DNA from: Bacillota bacterium
GTDB lineage: Bacteria; Bacillota; Clostridia; Lachnospirales; Bianqueaceae
Length of the DNA stretch: 48,245 bases
Direction of reading: 5' to 3'
Assembly: GCA_017634575.1 (NCBI GenBank)
Contig: JAGBND010000069.1
Location: forward strand, 1-48,245
The notes under the pieces were generated by a model, which was not told the origin of the DNA, did not search any database, and saw nothing but the letters and a program-made list of their open reading frames with translations. The translations under genes and the position numbers were made by a program. Each line of letters begins with the position of its first letter. Position 1 is the first letter of the stretch. Shown here piece by piece: positions 40,752 through 48,245 of the stretch.

Positions 40752-43213
40752 TCACCCTCCTGAATATTTGAAATACGAAGATGCATCTGAAGACCGGGGA
40801 GCTTTCCGTCAAGACGGAAGCAGAGTCCTTCGGCACATGGCGCGGGATCCACCCGGCCCACTACCTGTCCCCCAAGATCCAGCAGCTCCAGGCTGGCCGC
40901 CTTGGCTTTCACGATAAGTTCTCCCTCCAGGGTCTCGGCGTAGAGCTTGCCGTCCAGGCGCACGTTGGTGAAGCAAAGGCCTGGCATGAGCTCCGGGCCC
41001 GGTGTATAGGAAGCCTGATCGGTGCCGGTCTTTCCCACAGCCGTCAGCAGGAATTCTTCCGCCCCGGCCAGCGTCTTTCCGTCAAGCGGCAGCAGCGCCA
41101 GGCTGATGCGCTCATTTTCCACCCCGGCGGTAATTCTGTCAGAGAGCTGGATTTTTTTGCCCATGGCGGCCGGATCTCCGCTGAAATAGGCGGCGGCGGG
41201 CGCCTGCAGACAGAAGGTCTTATGGCCGGGATCGAAGGCGATCTCGCCAGTGTCGGAGATCAGTCTGCCGTTCACATAGCCCTGCGCCTCTTCCATGAGG
41301 CCCCAGGCCTTCATCGCCTGATCCATCAGGACCGCAAATTCCCGGTAATCGCCCATGTGGGCCGCCTCGGCGATATTGTCAAAAACGATGGTCTTTTCAC
41401 CCAGATGGACCCCGGGCCGGAGCTGCCGAGTCTCGCCCGCAGCTCTGGAAAGCCTGTCCTTATCCGGGAAGCGGCGATAGGCATCGCGGTACAGGGACCA
41501 GGCCCAGTAAGCGCTGTGCTTCGCCTGGGAAAGGTCGCCACCGTTCAGAAATCCGGCGTTCACGGCAAGATCCGCGTCTCCCTGATAAGTGTCGCCCTCC
41601 TCCAGGAAGACATTCCGGATGGCGGTCACGTAGGGGAAGAAGCAGGCCGGCATGGCGTTAAAGTTCGGCAGGCTCTTCCAGTCATTCTTTGTATAGACCA
41701 CATCCACCCGGTTCCTGGCCGGAGACACCAGCCCCCGCAGGAACAGATGGGCCATAAAGCCGAACTGGCTGATAAGGGCCGGATCGTTGTAGGCATCGAA
41801 GACAGTGCCGATCTCATCAGGCTTTTCGTCATCGGGGTGCTCGGAGGTGTTGTAGTTGTAAAGGATCAGGCCATCCCAGTCGTTCAGGCAGGCGTAGGCC
41901 ACGGTGTGGACAAAAGCCGTGGAATGGAAGGGATGGAGGCCGTACTCGTTCCACTCGCTGAGGGTAAAGGGCTTGCCGTTCACGATGGCCAGCGAAGCCA
42001 TGGACAAGATTGTCGTGCCCAGCGCGCCCACGCCCATCTGCACCGTCAGGGGATCGACGCCCACGTACTCCGTGGGGCCGTAGACCATGTAATTGTCGCC
42101 CTGCAGGGGGAACATGGGATGGTTGAAATAGCTGTTATTTTCCATCATATCGGCGCCGGCATGGCCATAGACATCGGCGGCTCCGGCCATGAGATTGCTG
42201 GTGACGATGGGCACCTTCACGCCCAGGGAGCGCAGATAGTCCATCATTTCCTCATAAAAGCTCCGATTAATGTAGGCGCCGAACTCCATAAAGTCCGCAT
42301 ACCGGGCAGGTCCCTCCGGGGCAGCCCAGTCTCCCATGGGCTCATTCACCGTCTGGTAAAAGCTGCCCTCGATGCCCCGCACCGTTCCTTCCGCGGGATC
42401 TTCGTCTTCTCCCAGGGCACAGACGCCTTCAAAGGTCCAGGCTTTTTTCAGTCCCTCCCGGGTATGGTATTTGGAAAGCAGGAACTGGCCAAAGCGGCGG
42501 CTTACCTCTTCCCGGTAGGGCTGCAGCGCCGGTGAGCTGCTGTCGGTGCCCTTGATGGCGGATTCCTCGTTGTTGATCTGCACCGTCATGACCGCCGGGT
42601 CATCCTTCAGGGCCAGACCCGTATAGGGGTTCACATGGCAAAGGAGCTCTCTGGCATATTCCTTCTGCAGTTCCTTCAGCCGCTCGTTGTACATGGGAAA
42701 ACGCTTGGTGCAGGAGGGAACCTCTCCCGGATATTCCAGATCATCGCCTTCGACAAAGGCCCTGGCCACAATCAGATCGATATGAAGGTAAATACCCTTC
42801 TCCTTCAGCTTCGCCGTAAAATAGTCGAAACGATCCAGCCCTTCGGGGTTGAAATACCGACTGGTCTTCCGGTCATAATCAATAAGGGGCGTTTTCCGGC
42901 TGCTGGACCAGTTCCCGGCCTTATCTTCCCCCTCCGCCGCCAGCGGTGCATCGGCGGCGTGCAGGCGGATCACATTCACGCCGAGGCTGGCAAATTTCGC
43001 TGCCAGGCGCTCCGCGTCCCGATGATCCGGGGTGTTGGAGCGGGTCGCGACGTTAAAACCGATAAAACGGGCCCGGGTCCCGTCCTCAAAATACAGATGG
43101 CCGTCTTTTGTGGTGACGAAACCGTGCTTTCCTGCCGGCGCATCCAACAGATAGGAAAAATCAAGGATTCCCTTCGACGGTTCAGCGATGGGGATGGATA
43201 CAGGATGTTTCAT
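40748..43213 (-). CDS. Cytoplasmic TIM-barrel glycoside hydrolase (clan GH-A-like)
   Basis: 821 residues, no signal peptide. Residues about 35-440 form an (alpha/beta)8 barrel: RARFIGFNVATRSN, LGVNVIRLHAADAP, YLHIDLIVARAF, then the putative acid/base in TVQINNEES (E216) and nucleophile in FTLSEWNEYG (E420), the spacing expected for GH5/GH-A enzymes. A long C-terminal part (about 450-821) holds beta domains that resemble those of large beta-glycosidases. I cannot assign a numbered family. The gene is coupled to the GPH symporter, so it should act on an imported short glycan or glycoside. GAGGAGG lies 6-7 nt before the ATG at 43213. Confidence 0.75.
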   Translation of the reverse strand: MKHPVSIPIAEPSKGILDFSYLLDAPAGKHGFVTTKDGHLYFEDGTRARFIGFNVATRSNTPDHRDAERLAAKFASLGVNVIRLHAADAPLAAEGEDKAGNWSSSRKTPLIDYDRKTSRYFNPEGLDRFDYFTAKLKEKGIYLHIDLIVARAFVEGDDLEYPGEVPSCTKRFPMYNERLKELQKEYARELLCHVNPYTGLALKDDPAVMTVQINNEESAIKGTDSSSPALQPYREEVSRRFGQFLLSKYHTREGLKKAWTFEGVCALGEDEDPAEGTVRGIEGSFYQTVNEPMGDWAAPEGPARYADFMEFGAYINRSFYEEMMDYLRSLGVKVPIVTSNLMAGAADVYGHAGADMMENNSYFNHPMFPLQGDNYMVYGPTEYVGVDPLTVQMGVGALGTTILSMASLAIVNGKPFTLSEWNEYGLHPFHSTAFVHTVAYACLNDWDGLILYNYNTSEHPDDEKPDEIGTVFDAYNDPALISQFGFMAHLFLRGLVSPARNRVDVVYTKNDWKSLPNFNAMPACFFPYVTAIRNVFLEEGDTYQGDADLAVNAGFLNGGDLSQAKHSAYWAWSLYRDAYRRFPDKDRLSRAAGETRQLRPGVHLGEKTIVFDNIAEAAHMGDYREFAVLMDQAMKAWGLMEEAQGYVNGRLISDTGEIAFDPGHKTFCLQAPAAAYFSGDPAAMGKKIQLSDRITAGVENERISLALLPLDGKTLAGAEEFLLTAVGKTGTDQASYTPGPELMPGLCFTNVRLDGKLYAETLEGELIVKAKAASLELLDLGGQVVGRVDPAPCAEGLCFRLDGKLPGLQMHLRISNIQEGE

Positions 43214-43349
43214 TTTGTGCCTCCTCGGGGCGTTCTCACGTTGTTTTTCTTTATTGTAATCAATTAATCGCACAAAATATACAACGATCCTGTTCTATAT
43301 TATATTTTTCTGTTATAATGATCTCCTAGGAATCTCCCAGGAGGCTCAC

Positions 43350-44537
43350 ATGGACTATATCCTTTTTTGCAAGCGTTTTTTCGAGGCGACCGGGGTCCCG
43401 GTGACGCTGCAGTATCAAGGCCGGGCGATCTACACCTCTCTCGGCGAGCAGCTCGGCTACGAACCGGAGGAGGTGCGGCCGCAGTATCCTCAGGAAAGGA
43501 ACCCGGAATTCTCTTCCATCTCGTCGGATCTGGAATACGGCCACGTTCACGTGGAGGGCACCGATTACCATCTCTATATCGGGCCGCTCTTCACGGTCCC
43601 GCTTAATGATGCCCTGATCCAGGCATATTTCTCTGAATTCAGCATCGCTCCCGAATACAGGGAACCCTTAACGGAGCTGCTCTATGCACTGCCGATCAGC
43701 TCCCATCACCAGTCGATCCGGTATCTGGCCTTCCTCCATCTATGTCTGAACCAAAAGGAAATGGAGGTCGAAGATCTGTACCGGGAGGAACGGGGCTCCC
43801 GGCTGGATCGGAACAGGCGCCAGATGGATCTCCAGATCCATGCCAAAGAAGATGAAGTCCAGCACAATTCTTATCAGTTCGAGCAGCAGCTCTACCGGTA
43901 TATCGCCCAGGGAGATACCGACCGGCTAAGAGCCTTCCTGGATCATACCCGGGAATTTCCGCCGGAGGGCAAGATGGCCTTCACGCCGCTCCGTCGGGAA
44001 AAGAACAACTTCATCAGCCTTGTCTCGAAGGTCGCCCTGCTCTCGGCCGTTCCGGCCGGCGTGGATGTGGAGAAAGCCTACCAGCTGGTGGATCTGTATG
44101 CCCAGGAATGCGAACGTCTGCAGACCCTGCGGGAGGTCAGGCAGCTTCAGTACGTCATGCTGATGGATTTCTGCAAACGCTGCGGCGAGGCCCGCCTGCC
44201 CGAGGGGATCTCGCTGGATATCCGGAAGGCCTGTGACTTTATCGACCGGCACACCAACGCGCTTTTGTCCGTTGCCGATGTGGCCAGAGCCGTAGGCTTC
44301 AGCGAATCCTACCTGATGCATCGTTTCAGGCAGGAAACGGGCTCGAGCGTCGGAGCGTTCATCACGGCTGCCAAGCTGGAAGAGGCCAAAAACCTGCTGC
44401 GCTTCAGTGAGCGCTCTCTGGCCGAGATCAGTGCTTATCTGGGCTACTCGAGCCAGTCTTATTTCCAGAAGATCTTTAAACAGCATTTCGGCCTGACGCC
44501 CGGGCAGTTCCGGAGAAAAGAAACAGCGGATGAATGA
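43350..44537 (+). CDS. AraC-family transcriptional regulator
   Basis: 395 residues. N-terminal sensor domain about 1-190 with no membrane segment (YILFCKRFFEATGVPVTL and similar), a helical middle, and two helix-turn-helix motifs at the end: TNALLSVADVARAVGFSESYLMHRFRQ and RSLAEISAYLGYSSQSYFQKIFKQHFGLTPGQFR. Divergent from the glycoside hydrolase/symporter operon over a 136-bp AT-rich gap, so it probably activates that operon in response to the imported sugar. AGGAGG lies 7 nt before the ATG; TATAAT at 43312-43317 is its likely -10. Confidence 0.92.
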   Translation: MDYILFCKRFFEATGVPVTLQYQGRAIYTSLGEQLGYEPEEVRPQYPQERNPEFSSISSDLEYGHVHVEGTDYHLYIGPLFTVPLNDALIQAYFSEFSIAPEYREPLTELLYALPISSHHQSIRYLAFLHLCLNQKEMEVEDLYREERGSRLDRNRRQMDLQIHAKEDEVQHNSYQFEQQLYRYIAQGDTDRLRAFLDHTREFPPEGKMAFTPLRREKNNFISLVSKVALLSAVPAGVDVEKAYQLVDLYAQECERLQTLREVRQLQYVMLMDFCKRCGEARLPEGISLDIRKACDFIDRHTNALLSVADVARAVGFSESYLMHRFRQETGSSVGAFITAAKLEEAKNLLRFSERSLAEISAYLGYSSQSYFQKIFKQHFGLTPGQFRRKETADE

Positions 44538-44568
44538 AGATCCGCGCCTGCCGACTGCTAATGAACAC

Positions 44569-44598
44569 TTGCTCTTGGCCGGTCAAATGAGTTATAAT
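44569..44598 (+). promoter_or_regulatory. Promoter of aspS
   Basis: TTGCTC (44569-44574), an 18-bp spacer and TATAAT (44593-44598). No T-box signature (AGGGTGG) is seen in the 80-nt leader. Confidence 0.6.
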
Positions 44599-44689
44599 TC
44601 GGGTTGTCCCATATGCCGGAGGCGCCTTTGCCATCCGGTATCAGGGGTTTGATTATGAAACCGATTCCTTAAGAAAGGATATGAACAAT

Positions 44690-46459
44690 ATGGTACAGAT
44701 GCGTACTCACAACTGCGGGCAGCTCAGGCTTCAGAATGCCGGTGAACACGTCCGGCTGGTGGGCTGGATGGAGAATGTCCGCGAGGTCGGGAACAACTTT
44801 GCTTTCGTGATCCTTCGCGACTTTTATGGGACGACGCAGATCGTCATTGAGTTCGAGGAGATGATGGCCACCATCAAGGACCTGAATAAAGAATCGACGA
44901 TCGCCGTAGAGGGCATCGTCCGGGAGCGTTCCAGCAAGAACCCGAAGCTTCCCACCGGTGAGATCGAAGTGGTCCCCGAAAAGATCGAGGTTCTTGGCCG
45001 CTGCCGCTACAACAGCCTGCCCTTCGAGATCAACCGGAGCCGCGAGGCGGACGAGACCGCGCGGCTGAAATACCGTTACCTGGATCTGAGAAACCCGGAA
45101 GTACAAGCCAATATTATCCTTCGCTGCAAGGTCGTCTCCGCGCTGAGGGCCGCGATGGCGGATCATGATTTCCTGGAGATCACCACGCCCATCCTGACCG
45201 CCTCCTCGCCGGAGGGCGCCCGCGACTACCTGGTTCCGGCCAGAAAGCATCCGGGCATGTTCTATGCCTTGCCCCAGGCGCCGCAGCAGTTCAAGCAGCT
45301 GCTGATGACCGCCGGATTTGACCGCTATTTCCAGATCGCCCCCTGCTTCCGCGACGAGGATGCCAGAGGCGACCGCTCGCCGGGCGAGTTCTATCAGCTC
45401 GATATGGAGATGGCCTTCGCCACCCAGGAGGATGTGTTCGCGGTGCTCGAGGATGTGCTGCCGCCCATCTTCGCAAAATATGGCAAATACAACATCGCCT
45501 CCCAAGCGCCCTTCCGCCGCATCGCCTACAACGATGCGCTGCGGTACTACGGCTCTGACAAGCCCGACCTGCGTATCGATCTGACCTGCAAGGATGTGAC
45601 CGACCTGTTCAAGGATACCGAATTCGGCCCCTTCCAGGGACAGACAGTCAAAGCGATCGATATTTCCGACTGCAAGCTGACCCGTAAGCAGATCGAGAAG
45701 CTCCTGACGGAGTGCGAGGTCCAGTCCGGCAGCAAAGGCTACTGGTTCAAGACCGACGACAAGGGCGAAATTGCCGGCGGAATCGCCAAGTTCGTAACCC
45801 CCATCAAGGATCAGATGGCATCGCGCATCGATCTTTCGCCCAATACCCTGGTGGTCCTTTCCGCGGGCGAATATGCCGTCAAATCGGCCGGTGTGCAGAT
45901 CAAGACCTTCGGCGCAGCCGTTGAGGGCCATATGGACAAGGAACGCTACGAATTCTGCTGGATCGTGGACTTCCCGATGTACGAGATCGGGGACGAAAGC
46001 GGCGAGCTGGAGTTCTGCCACAATCCCTTCTCCATGCCCTCCGGCGGACTGGAAGTCCTCTTGAAGGCGGAGCGCGGCGAAATCGATCCGCTGAGCATCA
46101 CGGCCGATCAGTATGACCTGGTCTGCAACGGTGTGGAGCTTTCCTCCGGCGCCGTTCGAAATCACGATCCCGAGATCATGGTGAAAGCCTTTGAGCTGGT
46201 ACGGCTGGGCGAGGAAGATGTCAAAGCGAAATTCCCTGCCATGTACAATGCCTTCTGCTACGGTGCACCGCCTCACGCAGGCATCGCGCCCGGAGTCGAC
46301 CGCATGGTCATGCTGCTGGCTGGAGAGGATTCCATCCGTGAGATCATCCCGTTCCCCATGAACAAGAACGCCCAGGATCTGATGATGGGCGCTCCCTCCG
46401 AGGTCACGCAGAAACAGCTCGACGAGCTGCACATTCAGATCACAAAAGAAGAAGAATAA
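44690..46459 (+). CDS. aspS: Aspartate-tRNA ligase
   Basis: Class II aminoacyl-tRNA synthetase charging tRNA-Asp, cytoplasmic. It is 589 residues from this start. An N-terminal anticodon-binding OB fold (about 1-110) with VRLVGWMENVREVGNNFAFVILRD is followed by motif 1 (VSALRAAMADHDFLEITTPIL), motif 2 FRDEDARGDRSPGEFYQLD, a bacterial GAD insertion (about 290-410) and motif 3 IAPGVDRMVMLLAGE with IREIIPFP. In-frame ATGs at 44681 and 44699 are alternatives; AAAGGA at 44674-44679 best suits 44690. Whether it also charges tRNA-Asn cannot be read from sequence. Monocistronic, with a strong terminator. Confidence 0.96.
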   Translation: MVQMRTHNCGQLRLQNAGEHVRLVGWMENVREVGNNFAFVILRDFYGTTQIVIEFEEMMATIKDLNKESTIAVEGIVRERSSKNPKLPTGEIEVVPEKIEVLGRCRYNSLPFEINRSREADETARLKYRYLDLRNPEVQANIILRCKVVSALRAAMADHDFLEITTPILTASSPEGARDYLVPARKHPGMFYALPQAPQQFKQLLMTAGFDRYFQIAPCFRDEDARGDRSPGEFYQLDMEMAFATQEDVFAVLEDVLPPIFAKYGKYNIASQAPFRRIAYNDALRYYGSDKPDLRIDLTCKDVTDLFKDTEFGPFQGQTVKAIDISDCKLTRKQIEKLLTECEVQSGSKGYWFKTDDKGEIAGGIAKFVTPIKDQMASRIDLSPNTLVVLSAGEYAVKSAGVQIKTFGAAVEGHMDKERYEFCWIVDFPMYEIGDESGELEFCHNPFSMPSGGLEVLLKAERGEIDPLSITADQYDLVCNGVELSSGAVRNHDPEIMVKAFELVRLGEEDVKAKFPAMYNAFCYGAPPHAGIAPGVDRMVMLLAGEDSIREIIPFPMNKNAQDLMMGAPSEVTQKQLDELHIQITKEEE

Positions 46460-46466
46460 AGAACAG

Positions 46467-46521
46467 CCCGGCGCTTCGCGCACTTCTCTCTTACAGGAAT
46501 GCGCAAGGCGCCGGGCCTTTT
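46467..46521 (+). terminator. Terminator of aspS
   Basis: GCCCGGCGC-TT-CGCGCA and TGCGC-AA-GGCGCCGGGC pair around a 17-nt loop, followed by a T6 run. Confidence 0.9.
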
Positions 46522-46547
46522 TTCTGGAGACGATCAGATCGATCGCC

Positions 46548-46620
46548 CCTCCCTGTTTTCCTTATTCTTCAAAAAGCATTACGGCTGCACGCCGATGGCA
46601 GCCCGGAAGGAGTCCGTTCG
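46548..46620 (+). pseudogene. C-terminal remnant of an AraC-family regulator
   Basis: A plus-strand frame encodes LFSLFFKKHYGCTPMAARK, which matches the end of the second AraC helix-turn-helix (the FKKxxGxTPxxxR pattern). No start, ribosome site or upstream domain is present. The gap 46522-46652 holds nothing else. Confidence 0.45.
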
Positions 46621-46652
46621 GGAGCCGGAAGATAGGCTTCCTGTCTTCCTTC

Positions 46653-47381
46653 CTAAATGCTTCTCAGCCAGTTTTCGATAAACACACTCTCATAGGCATG
46701 GGCCCGTTCATTTGGATGCGTATTCACAGGCGGCGCCACTGCGAACATCCGGGTTCTGAAATCCCGGACGTTCTGCAGAATGCCGGGATTGGTGGACCGG
46801 CCCATGCAAGGGGTACGTTCATCGCCATTGAGATTGATATAGGGAACGCCCCATTTTCTGGCAATGGCGATTTCTGCTTCGGGATAATCGTTGGTCTCGC
46901 ATCCGTTGGAAATAATCAGGCCGATGTGCGCCAGGGGATAATGCGTAATGAGATATTCCATTACCACATTCCAGGCGCCGAAAAAGGTATCCGTCTTCGT
47001 ATCGTCAATGGTACCCAGATGGATAATCCCTTTCTTAATTTCACCGTCGTCCGCTGATGATTTAGGGCGGTGGTGGCTGTCATTAATGCCAAAATACAGC
47101 GTAATGTAGTCTGTATCGGGATCAATCTGTTTGTAAAGGCCGCTGGTAAAGGTATTGGTAAAAACCGCATCCGTGGGGGTTGCGATCGTCATTCCGCCCG
47201 CAGCCAGATGCTGCAGCTTCATGGAGCAGCGATCCGCAATCAATCTGTCATAGGTGCGGTACTGTCCGGCAAAGGGACCTTCCGTAAAAACCGGGGTCTC
47301 TGTCTGCAATCCCTTAAAATCGCCATTGGTAAAGCTGTCTCCGCAGGCGGCCCACTTCTTTCCATATAATAAATCGCTCAT
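46653..47381 (-). CDS. SGNH/GDSL-family hydrolase
   Basis: 242 residues with no signal peptide. The SGNH blocks are WAACGDSFTNGD (nucleophile S16), GGMTIAT (oxyanion Gly), YFGINDSHH (Asn) and a terminal NTHPNERAHA with the catalytic His. Such enzymes are esterases, for example deacetylating sugars or acting on lysophospholipids; the substrate is unknown. I chose the ATG at 47381, with GGAGG 5 nt upstream. The longer frame to 47465 runs into the palindromic repeat and is not coding. Confidence 0.88.
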   Translation of the reverse strand: MSDLLYGKKWAACGDSFTNGDFKGLQTETPVFTEGPFAGQYRTYDRLIADRCSMKLQHLAAGGMTIATPTDAVFTNTFTSGLYKQIDPDTDYITLYFGINDSHHRPKSSADDGEIKKGIIHLGTIDDTKTDTFFGAWNVVMEYLITHYPLAHIGLIISNGCETNDYPEAEIAIARKWGVPYINLNGDERTPCMGRSTNPGILQNVRDFRTRMFAVAPPVNTHPNERAHAYESVFIENWLRSI

Positions 47382-47396
47382 CATAGCCTCCATTTT

Positions 47397-47600
47397 TGTG
47401 ATGGTGCATGTGATTTCATAAAAAATTTCGGAGTTTTGCCAGCGGCAAAACTCGGCATGCACCACTTACGCTTGAACTCCAATAAATGTGATGGTGCATG
47501 TGGTTTCATAAAAAATTCGGAGTTTTGCCAACGGCAAAACTCAGCATGCACCACTTACGCTTGAACTCCAATCAATATCAGGGTGCATGTATGATACAAA
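47397..47600. repeat. Tandem 90-bp palindromic element, two full copies plus a degenerate third
   Basis: Copy 1 is 47397-47486, copy 2 is 47487-47575, and a diverged start follows at about 47576. Each holds an outer stem TGGTGCATG/CATGCACCA (47402-47410 with 47456-47464) and an inner stem GAGTTTTGCC/GGCAAAACTC (47431-47440 with 47444-47453, 3-nt loop). A unique tail CACTTACGCTTGAACTCCAAT ends each copy. One arm recurs at 37105-37125. This stretch and the terminator below account for 47382-47728; no gene is in it. Confidence 0.9.
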
Positions 47601-47637
47601 AAATATCCCACGTAATCAAGTGGAAAATCAGAAAATG

Positions 47638-47676
47638 AAAAAGCCCCTTCATCAAATCGGATGAACGGAGCAGCTT
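47638..47676 (-). terminator. Terminator of the 46-residue protein gene
   Basis: On the minus strand GCTCCGTTCATC(C) pairs with GATGAAGGGGC, followed by TTTTTC. Just upstream of the repeat block. Confidence 0.7.
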
Positions 47677-47728
47677 TATATATATCTATTTAATTTGCTT
47701 CTTTTCAGTAAAAACCGACGGGGAGAGA

Positions 47729-47869
47729 TCATCTCTGTTCCAGACTTCCATCGTTCAGGGTTTCAAGTTCATCAATACCATGGTTGATCTCTTCCGTAAA
47801 TTCTGTCTCTTCGCGACCGGTAAGCGGCTCTTCTTTTTCAAGCTTTGTCCAAAGCTGTTCTAAAGACAT
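47729..47869 (-). CDS. 46-residue acidic protein, unknown
   Basis: A short gene with all the usual signals: consensus promoter (47921-47949), AGGAGG 8 nt before the ATG, and a terminator (47638-47676). The product is hydrophilic and helical (MSLEQLWTKLEKEEPL, then EFTEEINHGIDELETLNDG), with no signal peptide. I recognise no family. Its upstream region contains a 13-bp inverted repeat that spans both promoter and ribosome site. Confidence 0.7.
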   Translation of the reverse strand: MSLEQLWTKLEKEEPLTGREETEFTEEINHGIDELETLNDGSLEQR

Positions 47870-47878
47870 ATCACAAAT

Positions 47879-47949
47879 CCTCCTTGCTCTGATTTCAGAT
47901 GCACGCATCTGATGGACTGTATTCTAACAGAGCAAGGAGGGTTTGTCAA
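47879..47949 (-). promoter_or_regulatory. Promoter and inverted repeat of the small-protein gene
   Basis: On the minus strand: TTGACA (complement of 47944-47949), 17-bp spacer, TAGAAT (complement of 47921-47926). CCTCCTTGCTCTG (47879-47891) and CAGAGCAAGGAGG (47928-47940) form a perfect 13-bp inverted repeat, one arm in the promoter spacer and the other covering the ribosome site. A CAGATGC/GCATCTG hairpin (47896-47911) lies between. Confidence 0.7.
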
Positions 47950-47979
47950 GAATTATTTATAAATTTTTATAAATTTTTT

Positions 47980-48245
47980 ACGGGGGTACCCCAAAATCCC
48001 AAGATCTTCCCTCAAAAAAAAGCTGAAAAAAAAGCAACAGTTGCTGCTGCCCCTGCTAAAAAAGGAAAAAAAGAAGACAAAAAAGTCGAAGAAAAAAAGA
48101 AGAAAGACGATGAAGAAGAAGAATTTGATGGAACTGTTTTAAGAGACAGAATCTTTGGTAAACATGTTCAAACTTGGATGGATCAATATGACAAAAAAAA
48201 AGACAAACAAAGTTATCAATTCTCTCAATGGAAAGAATGTTTAAA
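47980..48245 (+). other. Foreign (eukaryotic-like) sequence: fragment resembling ribosomal protein uL18/RPL5
   Basis: One frame is open to the window end and carries GVPQNPKIFPQ, then a Lys/Glu-rich insert of about 40 residues, then EEFDGTVLRDRIFGKHVQTW and YQFSQWKECL. In eukaryotic RPL5 the matching order is IPHSTKRFPG, then FNAEVHRKHIMGQNV and YKKQFSQYIK. Composition and codons (AAA, GAA, CAA, AGA, TTA) differ sharply from the rest of the window. The join lies about 47950-47982. I read it as a chimeric contig end from a protist or other AT-rich eukaryote in the same sample, not a bacterial gene. Confidence 0.6.

Noticed and set aside
40781..42535. 584-codon plus-strand ORF inside the glycoside hydrolase gene
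   Set aside because: No ribosome site and low-complexity His/Gly-rich translation typical of an antisense shadow.
44669..46483. 604-codon minus-strand ORF opposite aspS
   Set aside because: Same codon-bias shadow; aspS motifs 1-3 are complete on the plus strand.
46499..46681. 60-codon plus-strand ORF as a real gene
   Set aside because: It starts inside the aspS terminator and lacks a ribosome site; only its AraC-like middle is meaningful.
47397..47575. Possible CRISPR array
   Set aside because: The two 90-bp units are near-identical throughout with no unique spacers, and there are no cas genes nearby.
1..47979. That the whole window is eukaryotic or heavily chimeric
   Set aside because: Gene density, ribosome sites, operons and promoters are uniformly bacterial up to about 47950.

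Overview
The window looks like the chromosome of an anaerobic member of the Bacillota, probably class Clostridia. The evidence is a moderate G+C content, strong AGGAGG-type ribosome binding sites, Gram-positive lipoprotein signals (LGGC, LTGC, LAGC, LIGC), the start of an indolepyruvate:ferredoxin oxidoreductase, an NADP-type glutamate dehydrogenase, GPH-family sugar symport and many TTGACA-17-TATAAT promoters. I cannot name the genus. No rRNA, tRNA, CRISPR array, prophage or intact insertion sequence was recognised. The last ~265 bases (about 47980 to the end) do not belong to this bacterium: they encode a fragment resembling eukaryotic ribosomal protein uL18/RPL5, so the end is most likely a chimeric join.

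Layout. 1-231: start of iorA (minus), divergent from a TRAP dicarboxylate-type transporter operon (505-3441) and a YcxB-like membrane protein. 3975-8659: mixed housekeeping genes, including a cytidylate-kinase-like protein behind a two-hairpin leader, a histidine phosphatase, an E2-core-like acyltransferase, a YczE-type membrane protein and a MazG-like pyrophosphohydrolase. A promoter-terminator pair with no ORF at 6214-6345 looks like a small RNA. 8783-13821: nitrogen and amino-acid metabolism (ilvE, gdhA), a HAD phosphatase and an MscS channel. 14047-20779 (minus): a class-III (siderophore/haem/B12-type) ABC uptake system followed by a very large GH106-like glycoside hydrolase that carries in-frame tandem repeats, one of them containing REP-like palindromes.

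21076-27298: a DUF2726 protein, then a TetR regulator divergent from an MMPL/RND exporter and a lipoprotein built largely of heptad repeats. Operator-like dyads overlap the exporter promoter. 27458-33108: a sulfur amino-acid locus with D-cysteine desulfhydrase, a VOC protein, a polar amino-acid ABC transporter, a divergent HxlR regulator and a MalY/PatB-type C-S lyase. 33179-38948 (minus): an ABC exporter behind a transcription attenuator, a GNAT-nitroreductase fusion, an alpha/beta hydrolase, a surface-protein remnant, and an uncharacterised lipoprotein/membrane protein pair. 39039-44537: a sugar-use locus (GPH symporter, cytoplasmic TIM-barrel glycoside hydrolase, divergent AraC regulator). 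44690-47869: aspS, an AraC remnant, an SGNH hydrolase, a tandem palindromic repeat and a 46-residue protein gene.

The genes fit a fermentative, amino-acid- and glycan-using gut or rumen-type anaerobe: import systems (TRAP, ABC, GPH) feed keto-acid, glutamate, cysteine and sugar catabolism, with single-component regulators beside their targets. Nothing here is clearly a wholly new multi-gene system. The best leads are the MMPL/heptad-lipoprotein pair, the putative small RNA, the attenuated ABC exporter, the GNAT-nitroreductase fusion, the His-less acyltransferase and the palindromic repeat families.
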